64,000 bases of DNA, from assembly GCA_965199185.1 (NCBI GenBank), contig CBDAQW010000018.1, positions 62,001 through 126,000 on the forward strand, in the 5' to 3' direction. A program made the translations under genes and the position numbers. A model generated the notes under the pieces. It was not told where the DNA came from and ran no database searches. It was given only the letters and a program-made list of their open reading frames with translations. Shown piece by piece: positions 1 to 8,851 of this stretch. Position 1 is the first letter of the stretch; each line of letters opens with the position of its first letter. The stretch comes from Endozoicomonas sp965199185 (GTDB lineage Bacteria > Pseudomonadota > Gammaproteobacteria > Pseudomonadales > Endozoicomonadaceae).

Positions 1-1105
1 GGAACTCTCTGGCTCCCGGAATAGGCAACGCCTGTTGCATGTTTTCAATAAATTCGACCATATAATGGCTATTATCCGGATGGTTTATGTACCGATAGCC
101 GACAAACTCTGGATGAAAATCAAAAATAGTGCCGTCAATATCGGCAACAATGGCTCGATTTCTTTGTGTGGTGTTGTTTTGTTTTTGTAGGGCTGCTTTT
201 GCCTGATTGTAAGCCTGATAGGCGGTGCCATGGAATTCGGCAGATGCCTGATGCCAGAGTTCAGCTTGCAAAAGATGTTGCCATAAGACGTCATTAGCAG
301 AGGTTGTAGAGTATTTTGGGTAGTGAAGTGCGTTGAGTCGTGCTGTGTGTTTCTGCTGAGATGTCATCTCATGATAGCCTTCGGCAATAATGTCCTGCCA
401 GGGACCATAAACTGCATTGGGTAAAATAAACCATTGGTGGCCAAACTTATGCTGCTGCCCTGAAAGCCATTGCTTTTGTACTTTATGATGGCTGAAGTGA
501 GTGATAGGGAAATCTCCGAGCTGATCGCCGAGATACATAAGAACCTGGTAGCCCAGGCTTTCAATGGACTCTCTTTTTTTGGCTTTGCCAGCCGTTTTGC
601 TGCCTGCCTGCTTCAGTAGAAGGTGCTGCTCATCGTCAACAGGGAAGCCCAGTGTTTTCAGGTTTTCGGTAATTTTCGGGCGGGCTTCTTCATAGTCACC
701 ACTGATATAAAAAATCTCTACGCCCTGTTGTGCTGCGTATTTGATGAAATCAACGGCGCCTGCCAGGGCTTCTGCTTTTTGAGTTTTCCAATAAGCTTGA
801 GAGCGCTCGACCGATCTTGTGTCCTGAGTTCCAATCAGGCTGCTGAAATAGGGGGACGTATTGATAAGGGTATCATTGACATCGGTAATAATAGCGAGCT
901 TTTTTCCAGCGGGTGCTTCGGAGATGGCTTGTTTGAGTTGCTCTTTTGCGCCATTGTAAGTCTGATAGACAAAAGCCATGTATTCGCCAGACAGCTGCTG
1001 CCAGTTGGCGGCAATGACGGCTTCTTCGTTCAGGTCTTGCTGGTCGTAGGCGGGAAGTAAAACGGAGTAGAGGGTTAACAAAACAATTACTGATAGGTAT
1101 CGCAT
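1..1105 (-). CDS. secreted tandem-domain HAD acid phosphatase, e(P4)/5'-nucleotidase-like (3' end beyond window)
   Basis: The reading frame is open on the minus strand from an ATG at 1105 to the window edge, giving 368 residues without the C terminus. Residues 1-20 form a short hydrophobic signal peptide, so the product is probably periplasmic or secreted. It contains two copies of the HAD phosphatase module of the lipoprotein e(P4) acid phosphatase family. Each copy is preceded by the helix typical of that family (WQQLSGEYMAFVYQTYNGAK near residue 35 and WHQASAEFHGTAYQAYNQAK near 280). The second copy has an intact DIDGT nucleophile motif near residue 320. The first copy reads D75-V-N-D-T, with Asn replacing the second catalytic Asp, so it is probably inactive or altered. 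The family removes phosphate from nucleotides and other small phosphomonoesters outside the cytoplasm. The family call is confident; the substrate is not known. Confidence 0.8.
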   Translation of the reverse strand, partial: MRYLSVIVLLTLYSVLLPAYDQQDLNEEAVIAANWQQLSGEYMAFVYQTYNGAKEQLKQAISEAPAGKKLAIITDVNDTLINTSPYFSSLIGTQDTRSVERSQAYWKTQKAEALAGAVDFIKYAAQQGVEIFYISGDYEEARPKITENLKTLGFPVDDEQHLLLKQAGSKTAGKAKKRESIESLGYQVLMYLGDQLGDFPITHFSHHKVQKQWLSGQQHKFGHQWFILPNAVYGPWQDIIAEGYHEMTSQQKHTARLNALHYPKYSTTSANDVLWQHLLQAELWHQASAEFHGTAYQAYNQAKAALQKQNNTTQRNRAIVADIDGTIFDFHPEFVGYRYINHPDNSHYMVEFIENMQQALPIPGAREF

Positions 1106-1187
1106 AAGTCCCCCCGGACAGTCAGTCGGTCATTAGTCGTATTGTGCAGACCAATATAGCTGAGAGTTTCGGGGGGCGCGGTTTTAT

Positions 1188-1931
1188 TTACTTTTGAGCA
1201 TGAAATGCTTCGCCGCTAACTGCAAGGCTGTCATCTCCCATCAGGTAGAGATAGACCGGCATGATATCTTCGGGTGTGGGTAGTGCCTTAGGGTCTTCAC
1301 CGGGAAAAGCGGTGGCACGCATGGAGGTTCGTGTGCCTCCCGGATTAATGCTGTTAATGCGGATATTGCTGATACCATCTTCCTCATCAGCCAGAATTTG
1401 CATTAGCCCTTCAGTGGCAAATTTGGAGGTGCTGTATGCGCCCCAGTGCGCACGACCTTTATGGCCGACACTGGACGATGTGAAAATAATGGATGCTTTT
1501 TCAGACAGGCGCATTAATGGTAAGAGTTCGCGCGTCAGCATCATGGGGGCGTTCAGGTTAACCTGCATGACTTTGTTCCATTCAGCAGTAGGATACTGAC
1601 TGATAGGCTTGAGTTCTCCGAGCAGTCCTGCGTTATGAAGCAAGCCATCCAGTTTGCCAAATTCATTTTCAATGGTTTCTGCCAGCTGGATAAAGTCGTG
1701 ATCGTTAGCGTTTTCCATATTTAATGGAATGATGGCGGGCTGTGGCCAGCCGTTAGCCTCGATTTCATCGTAAACGGATTCCAGTTTTTCGGTGGTTCGC
1801 CCCAGTAAAATCACCGTAGCGCCGTGGCGGGCATAACTGAGTGCCGCTGTACGTCCGATGCCGCTGCCGGCACCGGTAACCAGAATGATGCGATCGTTAA
1901 GCAGATCGGGTGAAGCCTGATACTGAAACAT
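1188..1931 (-). CDS. yciK: YciK-family short-chain dehydrogenase/reductase
   Basis: The 247-residue product is a cytoplasmic Rossmann-fold SDR oxidoreductase. It shows the cofactor-binding TGAGSGIG motif near residue 20, an NAG motif near 100, a catalytic Ser in the TSSSVG stretch and the YSTSK catalytic Tyr-Lys pair near 165, followed by a PGG segment. Length and sequence fit YciK, whose physiological substrate is undefined. It lies 37 bp downstream of mupP on the same strand. The ubiG-mupP-yciK arrangement is the one known from Pseudomonas, so the three genes are probably cotranscribed. The ATG at 1931 was chosen because the family N terminus starts just before the glycine-rich loop. Confidence 0.9.
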   Translation of the reverse strand: MFQYQASPDLLNDRIILVTGAGSGIGRTAALSYARHGATVILLGRTTEKLESVYDEIEANGWPQPAIIPLNMENANDHDFIQLAETIENEFGKLDGLLHNAGLLGELKPISQYPTAEWNKVMQVNLNAPMMLTRELLPLMRLSEKASIIFTSSSVGHKGRAHWGAYSTSKFATEGLMQILADEEDGISNIRINSINPGGTRTSMRATAFPGEDPKALPTPEDIMPVYLYLMGDDSLAVSGEAFHAQK

Positions 1932-1968
1932 GAAGTTACTCCCCGATAAACCCTGATATGACTCAGGA

Positions 1969-2652
1969 TTAAATGGTCCAGTGGGTGCTTTTTAGCCAGT
2001 GATGGAGTTCATTGGCATTATTAATGTTGAGGTTGGCTTGCCATTGCTGAGGGTTATCATCTTCTTTGATATATCCATACAGGGCCGCCACTGTGAACAT
2101 GCCAGCAGCTCGTCCGGCCTGAATATCCCTGAGGTGATCGCCAATGTAAACGCTGTTCCCGGGAGTGCAGCCTGTTTGCTGACAGGCGAGCAGCAGGGAT
2201 TCGGGATCGGGTTTTGCCCGGCTGACATCTTCGGGACAGAGCAGGGTAGCACTGCGCTCAGTTAAACCCAACTGATCCAGAAGGATTTCGGCGTAAGCTC
2301 TGGGCTTATTGGTAATGATTCCCCAGGTAATATGGCGTTCTTCGATAGCACTGAGCAGTGCTTCCATACCAGGATAAAGCCTGGCAGAAGAGGGGCGCTG
2401 TGCATTGCGGATGTGGCGGTCATAATACCCCAGGAATTCAGAACGGCGTTGTTCCAGTGCTTCCCCTTCCGGCAGCGAAAACGCCATCTGCATCAGTGTA
2501 CGGGAGCCGGCTGATACATGCCGTCTGATCAGTTCTGCAGGCATATGTGGCTGTTGATAGTCAGCGAGAATTTGATTTACGGTAATGACAAAATCTTCCG
2601 CCGTATCCAGCAGCGTTCCATCAAGGTCAAAAAACAGGCCTTCTATGGTCAT
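1969..2652 (-). CDS. mupP: N-acetylmuramic acid 6-phosphate phosphatase MupP (Gph-like HAD)
   Basis: This is a 227-residue cytoplasmic HAD hydrolase. It has the DLDGTLLDT nucleophile motif at residues 9-17, a TNKP motif near 115, a lysine in RAKPDPE near 145 and GDHLRDI near 170. Phosphoglycolate phosphatase (Gph) is the closest textbook relative. The placement between ubiG and yciK, and the close resemblance from memory to Pseudomonas MupP, favour MupP. MupP dephosphorylates MurNAc-6-P to MurNAc in peptidoglycan recycling, between AnmK and AmgK/MurU. No other recycling gene of that route lies in the window; a decayed nagK is at 48.8 kb. The phosphatase call is secure and the substrate is inferred from synteny. 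Confidence 0.85.
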   Translation of the reverse strand: MTIEGLFFDLDGTLLDTAEDFVITVNQILADYQQPHMPAELIRRHVSAGSRTLMQMAFSLPEGEALEQRRSEFLGYYDRHIRNAQRPSSARLYPGMEALLSAIEERHITWGIITNKPRAYAEILLDQLGLTERSATLLCPEDVSRAKPDPESLLLACQQTGCTPGNSVYIGDHLRDIQAGRAAGMFTVAALYGYIKEDDNPQQWQANLNINNANELHHWLKSTHWTI

Positions 2653-2680
2653 AGTCTTAGATTCTCAAATGAACAGCAGG

Positions 2681-3391
2681 CTATTCAGGTTTATTTCCAT
2701 ACACCAGATAGTTGACGTCGATATCTTTTTTATTCAGACGATAAACCTTCGTTAGTGGGTTGTACGTCATACCAATCATGTCGTTTATGGCAAAGCCTGC
2801 GGTGCGCATATCATTGCACAGCTCACTGGGTTTGATGAATTTTTTATGGTCATGAGTACCTTTAGGTAACAAATTGAGAATATATTCAGCGCCGACAATA
2901 GCAAACAGGAATGATTTGGGGTTTCGATTGATAGTGGCGAAAAACACCTGACCACCAGGTTTCAGCAGGCGATAGCAGGCTTTAATTACGGAGGCAGGCT
3001 CAGGCACATGTTCCAGCATTTCCAGACAGGTAACCACATCAAACTGGCCGGGCATTTTTTCAGCCAGCTCTTCGGCGGTAATCTGTTGGTAATCCACATC
3101 GACACCGGTTTCAAGACTGTGCAAACGGGCAACAGACAGTGGCGCTTCACCCATGTCTACGCCAGTTACATCGGCGCCACGCAGTGCCATGGATTCGCTG
3201 AGAATGCCTCCACCGCAGCCAATATCGACGACTTTTTTTCCGGCCAGTCCAACCCGTTCATCAATGTAGTTAAGGCGTAGGGGGTTGATTTCATGCAGCG
3301 GCTTGAACTCACTGTGAGGGTCCCACCAACGGCTGGCCAGCTCTTCAAATTTAGCAATCTCACTGTGATCTACATTCTGCGCTTTTGGCAT
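2681..3391 (-). CDS. ubiG: ubiquinone biosynthesis O-methyltransferase UbiG
   Basis: This 236-residue class I SAM-dependent methyltransferase carries out both O-methylations of ubiquinone synthesis at the cytoplasmic face of the membrane. The N terminus has the family signature FEELASRWWDPHSEFKPLH, followed by RLNYID. SAM motif I is VVDIGCGGGILSE near residues 54-66, and later motifs are DVVTCLEMLEHVP near 120 and LKPGGQVFFATINRNP near 145. Length is typical (about 240). It is the first gene of the leftward ubiG-mupP-yciK group and is divergent from gyrA, with a 528-bp gap between them. Confidence 0.96.
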   Translation of the reverse strand: MPKAQNVDHSEIAKFEELASRWWDPHSEFKPLHEINPLRLNYIDERVGLAGKKVVDIGCGGGILSESMALRGADVTGVDMGEAPLSVARLHSLETGVDVDYQQITAEELAEKMPGQFDVVTCLEMLEHVPEPASVIKACYRLLKPGGQVFFATINRNPKSFLFAIVGAEYILNLLPKGTHDHKKFIKPSELCNDMRTAGFAINDMIGMTYNPLTKVYRLNKKDIDVNYLVYGNKPE

Positions 3392-3919
3392 AGGGGGCCG
3401 AGTCCTTGAATTAAGTGTGCCAGGAAGAAGGATGCAATAAAAAAACGCTTTTCGGATTGTTGGTCTTTTTCAAGTAGTCATTTTTATAATGACTTTCACG
3501 GGTTCTTCTTCTAAAGATGTTCGGATTATACCTGTATTGATGGGGGAGTTAAGCAGTAGATTGTTCTCTGTCTATTTTTAAAGCCGTTTGTTTGTCGGTC
3601 AGAAGCGGTGCATGAATGTGAAAGCCCGCTTGGTTATTAACCTGAAGAGCTTCATGAATCTTTTTGATGCCTGAGTCGTTTAGAGCCCTCCATTGCTCGC
3701 GATTGGAATTAAGAGTGTGGTATTATTGCTTCTTTGATTGGCTTTTGGCTGCGATAATAACGCCAACCGTATCACCCCTTCTTGATACAGTTGTACTTTA
3801 TACCTGCCTGAGCTGTAGATAACCGTGCTTATCTGCCTGAGCAATGAGTCAGACGATATTGATTTCATAGGGCTGGGTGCTTTTCTGTCGGGCACAAGCA
3901 AAAGGACGACTGGGTTTCC
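3392..3919. other. intergenic region between divergent ubiG and gyrA
   Basis: These 528 bp should hold the promoters for both ubiG (leftward) and gyrA (rightward). I see no RNA gene, clear terminator or complete protein gene. A minus-strand stretch at 3549-3722 stays open for about 57 codons but has no start codon or ribosome-binding site. In Pseudomonas, mtnA and an amidohydrolase gene occupy this interval, and both are absent here. Confidence 0.5.
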
Positions 3920-6538
3920 ATGACTGAAATTGCCAAAGAAATTCTTCCGGTAAATATTGAAGACGAGCTCAAGCAGTCCTATCTGGACTATGCCATGAGT
4001 GTTATCGTCGGGCGGGCTCTGCCCGATGTGCGTGACGGGCTTAAGCCTGTTCATCGGCGCGTACTGTTCGCTATGAGCGAATTGGGTAATGACTGGAATA
4101 AACCATACAAGAAATCTGCCCGTGTGGTCGGTGATGTGATCGGTAAATATCACCCGCATGGTGATTCCGCTGTTTATGACACTATCGTAAGAATGGCGCA
4201 ACCATTTTCCCTGCGGTATATGCTCGTCGATGGTCAGGGTAACTTTGGTTCTATCGATGGCGATTCTGCCGCCGCCATGCGTTATACCGAAATTCGCATG
4301 GACAAGATGGCGCACCAGCTGCTCGCCGATCTGGAAAAAGAGACGGTCGATTATGTCCCCAACTACGATGGCACCGAGCAGATCCCCGCCGTCATGCCGA
4401 CCCGTATTCCTAACCTCTTGGTGAATGGTTCTGCTGGTATTGCGGTGGGCATGGCAACCAATATCCCGCCTCATAACCTCACTGAAGTGGTGAACGGTTG
4501 TCTGGCATTGCTGGATGATGAATCGTTGTCTGTTGATGACCTGATGGAATATATTCCTGGTCCGGATTTTCCAACCGCCGCGACCATTAACGGTCGTGCC
4601 GGTATTCTGCAGGCGTATCGCAGTGGCCGTGGTCGTATTTATATTCGTTCCAAGGCGAATATTGAACACGATGAGAAGAAAAACAAAAGTACCATTATCG
4701 TTCATGAAATTCCTTATCAGGTCAACAAAGCGCGGCTGATTGAAAAAATTGCTGAACTGGTCAAAGATCGCAAAATTGAAGGTATTTCCGAACTCCGTGA
4801 CGAGTCTGATAAAGACGGCATGCGCATCGTTATTGAATTGCGCCGCGGTGAAAACGCCGAAGTAGTTCTGAATAACTTGTATGCCCAGACCCAGATGGAA
4901 ACGGTGTTCGGTATCAATATGGTCGCTCTGGAAGATGGTCAGCCCAAGCTGATGAATCTGAAAGATGTGATTGCTGCCTTTAATCGTCATCGTCGTGAAG
5001 TGGTCACTCGTCGTACAGTCTATGAACTCCGTAAGGCTCGTGAGCGTGGTCATTTGCTGGAAGGTTTGACCGTTGCTCTATCGAATATTGATCCGGTTAT
5101 TCAGCTGATAAAAGACTCTCCGACACCTGCTGAAGCGAAAGAGAAGCTGATCGCTCAGGGCTGGAATCCGGGCTACATGACTGAAATGGCAGAGCGTGCC
5201 GGAGAAGACGCCTGTCGTCCGGATGAATTGCCAGAAGAATACGGTTTGAGAGATGGCATGTACTACCTGTCGCCAGCCCAGGCACAGGCTATTCTGGAAA
5301 TGCGTCTGCACCGTCTGACCGGCCTGGAGCATGAAAAGTTACTGTCTGAATACCGTGAGCTGCTGGAAAAAATTGCTGAATATCTGCACATTCTTTCCAG
5401 TACTGAAAAGCTCAAAGAAGTGATTCGTGAAGAGCTGGAAAAAGTACGTGAAGAATTTGGCGACGAGCGTCGTACTGATATTACCTCTTCCCGTCGTGAC
5501 CTTACGGTTGAAGATCTGATCGACGAAGAAGATATGGTGGTGACGGTATCTCATGCTGGTTATGCGAAAACGACGCCGCTGGATACCTATCAGGCTCAGA
5601 AGCGGGGTGGTCGAGGTAAATCTGCCGCATCGGTGAAAGAAGAAGATTATGTTGAACATATGCTGGTGGCGAACACGCATACCCAGATTCTGTGTTTTTC
5701 TAACAGAGGTAAGGTTTACTGGCTGAAGGTGTACCAGATTCCTCAGGCAGGGCGTACCAGTCGTGGTCGTCCGGTGGTCAATATCCTGCCTTTTGAAGAC
5801 GGTGAGCGCATTACTGCTCTGTTGCCGGTTGAAGAGTTTACCGAGGGTCACTACGTCTTTATGGCGACTCGCAAGGGTACTGTGAAGAAAACGCCGCTCG
5901 AACAATTTTCCCGTCCTCGCAGCAGTGGCCTGATTGCTCTGGGCCTGGAAGAGGGAGATACGCTGGTAGGTGCAGAAATTACCACGGGAGATAAACAGGT
6001 GATGCTGTTGTCTAACGGGGGTAAGGCGATCCGTTTTGAAGAAACAGATGTTCGTGCCATGGGAAGAACCGCGCGCGGTGTACGTGGCATGAAGTTGCTG
6101 GGGAATCAGGAAGTCATTTCCCTGATTATTCCTGAAGATGAAGCACAGATTCTCACCGCCAGTGAGAATGGTTATGGCAAGCGTACCGATGTCCAGGATT
6201 TCCGTATTACCGGGCGTGGCGGTCAGGGTGTGATTGCTATGCAGCAGACGGAGCGTAATGGTCAGGTGGTTGGCGCTATTCAGGTGCAGGATGGCGAAGA
6301 AGTGATGCTGATTTCAGATCAGGGTACACTGGTGCGTACCCGTGTTGATGAAATTTCCGTGATGAGCCGTAATACTCAAGGTGTCACGCTGATCCGTGTT
6401 TCTGAGGGAGAAAACCTGGTGGGCGTTGCCAGAGTTGAAGATCCTGAAGAGATTGAAGGGTTAGAATCGTCTGATGCAGCTGATGAAAATCAGGCGGAAA
6501 CCGCTGAAAGTCCGGGAGCTGAAGAGTCCCGGGACTGA
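3920..6538 (+). CDS. gyrA: DNA gyrase subunit A
   Basis: The 872-residue product is the breakage-reunion subunit of gyrase. It works with GyrB as an A2B2 complex to introduce negative supercoils. The N-terminal winged-helix/tower core begins with the signature YAMSVIVGRALPDVRDGLKP. The active-site Tyr is in AAMRYTE near residue 122. The quinolone-resistance region reads HPHGDSAVYDTIVRMAQ, with Ser and Asp at the positions equivalent to E. coli 83 and 87, the susceptible-type residues. The C-terminal beta-pinwheel carries a GyrA box (QKRGGRGK, near 558), and the protein ends in an acidic tail. An AAAGGA site precedes the ATG by about 14 nt. A strong terminator follows directly. Confidence 0.98.
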   Translation: MTEIAKEILPVNIEDELKQSYLDYAMSVIVGRALPDVRDGLKPVHRRVLFAMSELGNDWNKPYKKSARVVGDVIGKYHPHGDSAVYDTIVRMAQPFSLRYMLVDGQGNFGSIDGDSAAAMRYTEIRMDKMAHQLLADLEKETVDYVPNYDGTEQIPAVMPTRIPNLLVNGSAGIAVGMATNIPPHNLTEVVNGCLALLDDESLSVDDLMEYIPGPDFPTAATINGRAGILQAYRSGRGRIYIRSKANIEHDEKKNKSTIIVHEIPYQVNKARLIEKIAELVKDRKIEGISELRDESDKDGMRIVIELRRGENAEVVLNNLYAQTQMETVFGINMVALEDGQPKLMNLKDVIAAFNRHRREVVTRRTVYELRKARERGHLLEGLTVALSNIDPVIQLIKDSPTPAEAKEKLIAQGWNPGYMTEMAERAGEDACRPDELPEEYGLRDGMYYLSPAQAQAILEMRLHRLTGLEHEKLLSEYRELLEKIAEYLHILSSTEKLKEVIREELEKVREEFGDERRTDITSSRRDLTVEDLIDEEDMVVTVSHAGYAKTTPLDTYQAQKRGGRGKSAASVKEEDYVEHMLVANTHTQILCFSNRGKVYWLKVYQIPQAGRTSRGRPVVNILPFEDGERITALLPVEEFTEGHYVFMATRKGTVKKTPLEQFSRPRSSGLIALGLEEGDTLVGAEITTGDKQVMLLSNGGKAIRFEETDVRAMGRTARGVRGMKLLGNQEVISLIIPEDEAQILTASENGYGKRTDVQDFRITGRGGQGVIAMQQTERNGQVVGAIQVQDGEEVMLISDQGTLVRTRVDEISVMSRNTQGVTLIRVSEGENLVGVARVEDPEEIEGLESSDAADENQAETAESPGAEESRD

Positions 6539-6542
6539 TTAG

Positions 6543-6572
6543 AAAACGCCGGCTTCATGCCGGCTTTTTTGT
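6543..6572 (+). terminator. rho-independent terminator of gyrA
   Basis: A GCCGGC / GCCGGC stem (6548-6553 with 6559-6564) with a 5-nt loop is followed by six T residues. It lies 10 bp after the gyrA stop codon. Confidence 0.92.
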
Positions 6573-6618
6573 GTTTTTTTGTTTGAATCTTTGCAAAAGT
6601 ACCCTGGAGGACATGGTT

Positions 6619-7737
6619 GTGAGTTTTTCTGTTGATGAAGTTCTGGCCCAGTTGAACGGCAGGGTCTTTAATTTTTCTGCTGGACCTGCACCGCTGCCAC
6701 AGGCGGTACTTGAGCAGGCTCGCGATGAGCTGCTGAACTGGCAGGATGTGGGTGCTTCGGTGATGGAGGTCAGTCATCGTGGTAAAGAATTTATGGCTAT
6801 GGTGGAAGAGGCGGAACATGATCTGCGGGATTTAATGAGTATCCCCGATAACTATAAAGTTTTGTTTCTCCATGGTGGTGCCCGGGGGCAGTTTGCCGCC
6901 ATTCCTCTCAATATCAAAGGTGATAAACAGTCTGCAGATTATGTAAATAGCGGCTATTGGGCACAATCAGGTATTAAGGAAGCACAGCGTTATCTTGATG
7001 TTCAGGTGGTCGCTGACGGCAAGCACGACAGTTTTCATTCCTTGCCACCTCAAAGTGAATGGCGCACCAGCAGTGATGCCGCGTATTTGCATTACACACC
7101 CAATGAAACCATTGGTGGTCTTGAGTTTCCCTTTATTCCTGAATCCGGTGATGTGCCGCTGGTGGCGGATATGTCCTCTAACATTTTGTCTCGCCCTGTG
7201 GATGTCAGTCAGTTTGGCCTGATCTATGCGGGCGCGCAGAAAAATATTGGTCCGTCTGGTTTGACGCTGGTGATTGTGCGGGATGATTTGCTGGACAGGG
7301 CGTCGCCACTATGTCCGGCAATTTGGGATTATAAGCTTCAGGTCAGCAAAGATTCGATGTATAACACGCCGCCTACTTTTGCCTGGTATCTTGCTGGTCT
7401 GGTGTTCAAGTGGCTGAAAGCGCAGGGCGGGGTAGCTGCGATGGCGGCTATTAATAAACGCAAAGCGGATAAGTTATATGCGCAGATTGATCAATCCGGT
7501 TTTTATCATAACCCGGTAGCGAAAGACTGGCGCTCGCGGATGAATGTGCCTTTCACTATGGCTAAGCCAGAGCTGGATTCAGTATTTCTGAAAGAGTCGG
7601 AGCAGGCCGGCTTTCGTTATCTGAAAGGTCATAAAGCGGTAGGTGGTATGCGAGCCAGTCTTTATAATGCTGTGCCAGAACAGCATGTCGATGCGCTTGT
7701 GGCGTTTATGAAAGAGTTCGAACAGCGGTACGGATAA
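6619..7737 (+). CDS. serC: phosphoserine aminotransferase
   Basis: This PLP-dependent class V aminotransferase makes 3-phosphoserine for serine synthesis and also acts in the PLP pathway. The N terminus VFNFSAGPAPLPQAVLEQA is diagnostic. The PLP lysine lies in YAGAQKNIGPSG, and the C-terminal end GGMRASLYNAVPEQHVDALV is typical. The start is placed at GTG 6619, 8 nt after GGAGG. ATG 6613 is in frame but only 2 nt from that site, and a longer in-frame extension would run into the gyrA terminator. It heads an amino acid operon with pheA, hisC and tyrA-aroA, with no gap before pheA. Confidence 0.95.
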   Translation: MSFSVDEVLAQLNGRVFNFSAGPAPLPQAVLEQARDELLNWQDVGASVMEVSHRGKEFMAMVEEAEHDLRDLMSIPDNYKVLFLHGGARGQFAAIPLNIKGDKQSADYVNSGYWAQSGIKEAQRYLDVQVVADGKHDSFHSLPPQSEWRTSSDAAYLHYTPNETIGGLEFPFIPESGDVPLVADMSSNILSRPVDVSQFGLIYAGAQKNIGPSGLTLVIVRDDLLDRASPLCPAIWDYKLQVSKDSMYNTPPTFAWYLAGLVFKWLKAQGGVAAMAAINKRKADKLYAQIDQSGFYHNPVAKDWRSRMNVPFTMAKPELDSVFLKESEQAGFRYLKGHKAVGGMRASLYNAVPEQHVDALVAFMKEFEQRYG

Positions 7738-8823
7738 ATGGCAAAAGATAAGTTGAATCGTTTGCGCAAGCAGATTGATGGGCTGGATAATAAAATTCTT
7801 GACCTGATCAGCGAGCGTGCACGTTGCGCCCAGGAAGTTGCTCAGGCAAAAACTGAAGATAATCCTCAGGCCGTTTTTTATCGACCTGAACGAGAGGCTC
7901 AGGTTCTGCGCAAGATCATGGCGAAAAATGAAGGTCCGCTGAATGATGAAGAAATGGCTCGCTTGTTTCGTGAAATCATGTCCGCTTGCCTTGCTCTTGA
8001 GGACCCGGTCAAAGTCGCTTTTCTCGGGCCTGAGGGTACATTCACTCAGCAGGCATCGCTTAAACATTTTGGGCACTCGGCGGTGACTATCCCTTTGTCG
8101 TCCATTGATGATGTATTCAGGGAGGTCGCTGCAGGCGCCGTCAGTTATGGTGTGGTGCCGGTGGAAAATTCGACGGAGGGGGTCGTCAGTCACACGCTCG
8201 ACAGCTTTATGGATTTCAATCTGAAAATCTGTGGTGAAGTGGTACTACGAATCCATCAAAATATGCTGGTGTCTGAAAATACTCGTCGTGAGCACATTAC
8301 GCGTATTTATTCCCACGCGCAGTCATTGGCTCAATGTCGTAAATGGTTGGATGCCAACTGGCCGATGGCGGAAAGAGTTGCAGTCAATTCTAACGCCGAA
8401 GCCGCCCGGCAGGTAAAAGGGGAGTGGAATTCCGCGGCTATTGCCGGTGACATGGCGGCGGAAATGTACGGGTTGGAAAAAATTGCTGAGAAAATTGAAG
8501 ATCAGCCTGACAATTCGACTCGTTTTCTGATTATCAGTAATAACGACACGCCCGCCAGTGGTGATGATAAAACTTCCATTGTCATCAGTATGAGAAACCA
8601 GCCCGGGGCTCTCCATGCAGTGCTTGAGCCATTTCATGTGCATGACATTGATTTAACTCGCGTGGAAACCCGTCCATCTCGTTCTGGTATCTGGAACTAT
8701 GTCTTTTTTGTTGATTTTGAAGGGCATCAGAATGACCCCGTCGTTGCCAAAGCACTTTCCAAGCTGGGGGAGCGGGCTCATGATCTGCGGGTGCTGGGTT
8801 CTTACCCCAAAGGTGTTTTGTAA
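7738..8823 (+). CDS. pheA: bifunctional chorismate mutase / prephenate dehydratase (P-protein)
   Basis: The 361-residue product converts chorismate to prephenate and then to phenylpyruvate in phenylalanine synthesis. The N-terminal AroQ-type mutase (about 1-90) starts with the helix LRKQIDGLDNKILDLISER. The dehydratase domain (about 95-270) begins VAFLGPEGTFTQQA and contains VPVENSTEGVV and DNSTRF. The C-terminal ACT domain (about 280-360) has GALHAVLEPF and the ESRP-like VETRPSRSG, which normally binds phenylalanine for feedback inhibition. Its ATG directly follows the serC stop codon, implying tight cotranscription. Confidence 0.97.
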   Translation: MAKDKLNRLRKQIDGLDNKILDLISERARCAQEVAQAKTEDNPQAVFYRPEREAQVLRKIMAKNEGPLNDEEMARLFREIMSACLALEDPVKVAFLGPEGTFTQQASLKHFGHSAVTIPLSSIDDVFREVAAGAVSYGVVPVENSTEGVVSHTLDSFMDFNLKICGEVVLRIHQNMLVSENTRREHITRIYSHAQSLAQCRKWLDANWPMAERVAVNSNAEAARQVKGEWNSAAIAGDMAAEMYGLEKIAEKIEDQPDNSTRFLIISNNDTPASGDDKTSIVISMRNQPGALHAVLEPFHVHDIDLTRVETRPSRSGIWNYVFFVDFEGHQNDPVVAKALSKLGERAHDLRVLGSYPKGVL

Positions 8824-8851
8824 AAAACCATGATGATTTGCGGAGCAAAAC

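Noticed and set aside
3549..3722. Open minus-strand stretch of about 57 codons (TLNSNREQWRALNDSGIKKI...) upstream of gyrA
   Set aside because: It has no start codon, no ribosome-binding site and no recognisable family; chance opening in a leader region is as likely as a gene remnant.
3680..5053. Long minus-strand open frame of 457 codons across the gyrA start
   Set aside because: It lies antisense to gyrA, is His/Thr/Asn-rich as expected of a reverse-frame shadow, and has no promoter or ribosome-binding site.
6571..6618. Longer serC start at 6571
   Set aside because: It would begin within the gyrA terminator and add residues not found in the family; GTG 6619 or ATG 6613 fits better.
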